Positions 6,519 through 8,673 of a stretch of 8,673 nucleotides of DNA are shown here, one piece after another. The position numbers and the translations under genes were made by a program. The DNA lies in contig JASHYF010000182.1 of NCBI GenBank assembly GCA_030043235.1, positions 1-8,673 of the forward strand, in the 5' to 3' direction. The notes below the pieces were generated by a model. That model saw only the letters and a program-made list of their open reading frames with translations. It did not search any database and was not told where the DNA came from. Each line of letters starts with the position of its first letter. Positions within the stretch are counted from its first letter, which is position 1. This stretch comes from Solirubrobacteraceae bacterium (GTDB lineage: Bacteria > Actinomycetota > Thermoleophilia > Solirubrobacterales > Solirubrobacteraceae).

Positions 6519-6577
6519 CCTCGCCCGCCGGGCCGTCGATCGCGCTCAGGGCGAGGCGGGCGGGTACCCGCCCGCCT
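6519..6577. terminator. Palindromic convergent terminator candidate
   Basis: Two inverted repeats overlap the facing gene ends. CCTCGCCC (6519-6526) pairs with GGGCGAGG (6549-6556). A perfect 24-bp palindrome, centred on GTAC, spans 6554-6577 and begins inside the last codons of the minus-strand gene. Either can form a GC-rich hairpin, and the two compete through the shared bases 6554-6556. No T-run follows on either strand, so this is a symmetric hairpin call based on position. Confidence 0.45.
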
Positions 6578-7277
6578 GGAACGGCCCGGAGCGGTCGGGG
6601 GCGCCGGCGGCGCCGGCGTGCAGCTCGCGCAGGTCGAAGTACAGGACGGCGGCCGCGAGCGCGGACAGCGGCGCGGTGAGGATCCCGACGACCACACGCG
6701 CCACGATCGCCGCGCCCGTGCCTGCCGACGCGGCCGCGACGTCGACCGCGTCGGAGAGCACGACGACCACGATGATCAGCACGAAGATCACGGCGAACAC
6801 CCGCCATGCGTTGCCCTTGACGAGCTCGCGGCTGCGCCCCAGCGCTCGCAGCCCGGGAGGACGCTCGAGCACGACGACCGGAGCGAACACCGCCCAGATC
6901 GTCAGCAGCACGAGCCCGGGGACGATGAACAGGACGAAGCCGATCAGCACGGCCACGCCGGCCACGAGCCCCACGAGGACCAACTGTCCCAGCACGGGCG
7001 AGACCGCCCGCAGGAGCCGACCGACGCTGGCGTCGCGGCGACCGTCGCGCACGTCCGCCACCAGCTCGACGATCATGCCCGTGAACAGCGTGGTGGCGAC
7101 GAGGTCGACGAGCAGCGCGACGAGCGCCAGCGAGGCGCTGGCCGCGACGAGCAGCTCGGCGATGATGCCCGTGAACACGAACACCACGGCCGCCGCCGGC
7201 ATCAGCACGGGCGCTTGGTCCACGTAGATGTCCAGCACGCGGCGGATCACGCCGCCGACGTCAAGCTGCGCCTGCAC
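6546..7277 (-). CDS. Polytopic membrane protein, YciC/GDPD-membrane-domain-like
   Basis: About 243 residues with roughly six hydrophobic segments (about 26-48, 49-75, 96-118, 119-139, 160-180, 188-216). The core FIVPGLVLLTIWAVFAPVVV (117-136), then LERPPGLRALGRSRELVKGN (137-156) and WRVF (158-161), resembles the recurring pattern of small inner-membrane proteins grouped with YciC or the membrane domain of glycerophosphodiester phosphodiesterases. Those families have a VPG, an aromatic/acidic run, then an S-E/R-L-x-K/R-G-x-x-W-R segment. No catalytic domain is present, so enzyme activity should not be assumed. The start is uncertain: GTG 7277 (after GGGAG, 4-nt gap) is preferred, and GTG 7313 would add 12 residues with no membrane character. 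It lies 75 bp downstream of the acyltransferase gene on the same strand, suggesting a joint envelope-lipid role. The C-terminal codons run into the palindrome at 6554-6577. Confidence 0.78.
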   Translation of the reverse strand: MQAQLDVGGVIRRVLDIYVDQAPVLMPAAAVVFVFTGIIAELLVAASASLALVALLVDLVATTLFTGMIVELVADVRDGRRDASVGRLLRAVSPVLGQLVLVGLVAGVAVLIGFVLFIVPGLVLLTIWAVFAPVVVLERPPGLRALGRSRELVKGNAWRVFAVIFVLIIVVVVLSDAVDVAAASAGTGAAIVARVVVGILTAPLSALAAAVLYFDLRELHAGAAGAPDRSGPFQAGGYPPASP

Positions 7278-7352
7278 GTCGCTCCCGTGAGTCCCATCGC
7301 CGGCGCATCGCACTCGAGACGATAGGCGAGCGTCCCGACGTCGTCGCGGCGC

Positions 7353-8141
7353 TCAAGCGACGGCTGCGCCCTTCGGCGCTCGCCGCCGTGACCGGCGCTG
7401 CTCGCGCGCGCGCCGCAACACGCCCTTGCGCCCATGCTGCTCGAGGCCCTCGTACAGGCGACGGATCTCGGCGAGGACCTGGTCGGCGACGGCCTGTTCC
7501 TGCTCGCGCGTGGGCGCGTCGGTCTGCTCCCAGCAGACCGCGTCCCCATACTGGACCGTCACCTTCGGGAACTGCAGACGCTTCCAGTTGCGCACGTGCG
7601 AGGAGCCGTAGATCGCGATCGGCACGACCGGCGCACCCGTTTCCAGCGCCAGGCGCCCGATGCCGCGCCTGGCCTGCTCGGCCACTTTGCCCGTGCGCGA
7701 GCGACCGCCCTCGCAGTATATGGCGATCGCGCCACCCTGGTCGAGGATCTTGCGGGCCGTGACGAACGTCTCCTCGTCGCGCGCGCCGCGACGCACCGGG
7801 AACACGCCGCCGTGAGAGTAGATGAACCGCATCGGGCGTTTGAACAGCTGCGACTTGGCCATGAAGCGCACCTTGCGACGGAGGTAGCAGCCCATCAGGA
7901 AGTGGTCCATGAACGAGAAGTGGTTGGGGGCGAGGATCACCGCGCCCCGGCCCGGCACGTTCTCCACGGAGATCGCACGCGCGCGCAGGAACGTGTACGC
8001 GTAAAGCGAGGTGATCACGCGGGTGAGCTCGTACGCCCAGTCCGGTTCGCGCGTGCGCGCGCGTGCGTGGAAGCGATCGAAGTGCTCCTTCGGGCGCGGG
8101 TCGGAGTAGACCTGCTCGCGCATCGGTGCGAGATCGCTCAT
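7353..8141 (-). CDS. PlsC-type 1-acylglycerol-3-phosphate acyltransferase family protein
   Basis: This 262-residue protein has the PlsC/LPLAT motifs in order. Motif I is NHFSFMD (73-79), with catalytic His74 and Asp79 (HX4D). Motif II is GGVFPVRRG (111-119), for glycerol-phosphate contact. Motif III is EGGRSR (144-149), where most relatives have EGTRS. Motif IV is APVVPIAIYGS (170-180). These enzymes transfer an acyl chain from acyl-CoA or acyl-ACP to lysophosphatidate or related acceptors at the inner membrane. The Arg-rich tail (about 238-258) may bind the membrane. The start ATG 8141 has a GAGG 11 nt upstream. It sits between a glycosyltransferase and a membrane protein on the same strand, so the acceptor might be a glycolipid rather than lysophosphatidate; the sequence does not settle this. 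Confidence 0.92.
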   Translation of the reverse strand: MSDLAPMREQVYSDPRPKEHFDRFHARARTREPDWAYELTRVITSLYAYTFLRARAISVENVPGRGAVILAPNHFSFMDHFLMGCYLRRKVRFMAKSQLFKRPMRFIYSHGGVFPVRRGARDEETFVTARKILDQGGAIAIYCEGGRSRTGKVAEQARRGIGRLALETGAPVVPIAIYGSSHVRNWKRLQFPKVTVQYGDAVCWEQTDAPTREQEQAVADQVLAEIRRLYEGLEQHGRKGVLRRAREQRRSRRRAPKGAAVA

Positions 8142-8172
8142 CCAACGCTCTACCTCGCTGGGCGCGCAAGGT

Positions 8173-8250
8173 TACGCGCGCGAGGCGCGAAGCTACGCGC
8201 GCGCGAGACGCGAGGCGCAAAATTACGCGCGCGCGAGGTACGCGCGTGCG
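8173..8250. repeat. TACGCGCG-type alternating CG repeats between GT2 and PlsC genes
   Basis: TACGCGCG recurs at 8173, 8194, 8224 and 8239, in units separated by GAG/GCGAA-like spacers. The block fills most of the gap between the glycosyltransferase stop (8223-8225) and the acyltransferase start, and runs into the last codons of the glycosyltransferase. Runs of strict CG alternation (for example 8196-8205) can adopt Z-DNA under supercoiling. No clear terminator or promoter was recognised inside it. Confidence 0.6.
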
Positions 8251-8672
8251 AAGTCCACGAGCTGGCGCGCGCGATGCGCGAAGCCCGCGAGCGTACGGCC
8301 GCTTGCGCGATGCGCGAGGTCCAGCTCGACCTCGATCACGCGATGGCCCGCGCGCACCGCGTCGATCGTCATCCCCACCTCCATCCCGTAGCCGTGCGCG
8401 AACGGCAGCACGTCGGCCAGGGCGCGCGCGCTCAGCGCCCGCTGGCCTGAGATCGGCGCCCGCGTGTGCAGCCCGCAGCGCCGGCGAATCGCCCAGCGAG
8501 CGAACCCCAGCGCGAGCCCCAGGCCCCCGCCTGCGCGCGTGCTGAAAACGCCCACCGCCACATCTGCCCGGCCGGCGGCGACGGCGTTCACGAGCGCCCC
8601 GAGCTCGCGCGCCGAGCTCCCCAGGTCGGCGTCGCACAGGAGGAACACCGGCGCGCCCTGCTCGAGCGCGGC
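8223..8672 (-). CDS. Family-2 glycosyltransferase, C-terminal part (5' end cut by window)
   Basis: The frame is open to the right edge, and 149 residues are visible. VFLLCDADLGSS (9-20) carries the D-A-D metal/nucleotide-sugar motif expected in the middle of a GT2 GT-A domain, after which SARELGALV fits the following helix. Later parts, APISGQRALS (72-81), GYGMEVGMTIDAV (94-106) and HRASGRTLAGF (121-131), resemble the acceptor side of GT2 enzymes that act on polyprenyl phosphates or small lipids; the ED/ME pair and HR region are typical. The part before the DAD motif, including the nucleotide-binding start, lies outside the window. The gene reads towards the acyltransferase 81 bp away and probably shares its transcript. 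Donor and acceptor are unknown. Confidence 0.85.
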   Translation of the reverse strand, partial: AALEQGAPVFLLCDADLGSSARELGALVNAVAAGRADVAVGVFSTRAGGGLGLALGFARWAIRRRCGLHTRAPISGQRALSARALADVLPFAHGYGMEVGMTIDAVRAGHRVIEVELDLAHRASGRTLAGFAHRARQLVDFARAYLARA

Positions 8673-8673
8673 G

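Noticed and set aside
5663..6697. Long minus-strand open frame opposite the SDR gene
   Set aside because: The SDR has cofactor and catalytic motifs; the antisense frame is His/Arg/Gly-rich without a domain.
7261..8637. Long minus-strand open frame over the PlsC and GT2 genes
   Set aside because: It is the same strand but a different frame from two genes with clear motifs, and its product is Arg/Ala/Gly-rich with no recognisable domain.

Overview
The window is GC-rich, tightly packed bacterial DNA. The acyl-CoA dehydrogenase (ACAD) paralogues, the secreted CAP/SCP-domain protein with a conserved cysteine pair, the PlsC-like acyltransferase and the GT2 tail all suggest a high-GC Actinomycetota chromosome, perhaps Thermoleophilia/Solirubrobacterales. 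That placement rests on protein style and base composition only; no marker gene is present.

Left part (1-3968, + strand). An ACAD truncated by the window edge is followed 23 bp later by a glutathione-S-transferase-like gene. That gene overlaps a second, paralogous ACAD by ATGA. This looks like one catabolic transcription unit. A gene for a secreted CAP/SCP (YkwD-like) protein follows. Its open frame runs back through about 220 bp of short tandem repeats to a GTG that overlaps the ACAD stop, so its true start is uncertain.

Middle (4046-5686). A minus-strand gene encodes an exported RCC1-type seven-bladed beta-propeller behind an Ig-like domain. It is convergent with the CAP gene, and sampled lines are less GC-rich than the neighbours. 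A 195-bp divergent promoter region separates it from the next gene.

Right part (5687-8673). A + strand short-chain dehydrogenase/reductase faces a minus-strand row of three genes, read right to left: a family-2 glycosyltransferase tail (cut by the window edge), a PlsC-type acyltransferase and a polytopic membrane protein. Together they suggest envelope or lipid functions. The convergent end at about 6515-6577 contains a perfect 24-bp palindrome that may act as a two-way terminator.

No tRNA, rRNA, CRISPR array, insertion sequence, phage gene or defence cassette was recognised. Most of the window is ordinary chromosome. The least explained pieces are the repeat-coded N-terminus of the CAP gene, the regular cysteine pairs in the propeller, the CG-alternating repeats near 8173-8250, and an SDR whose usual catalytic Asn appears to be His.
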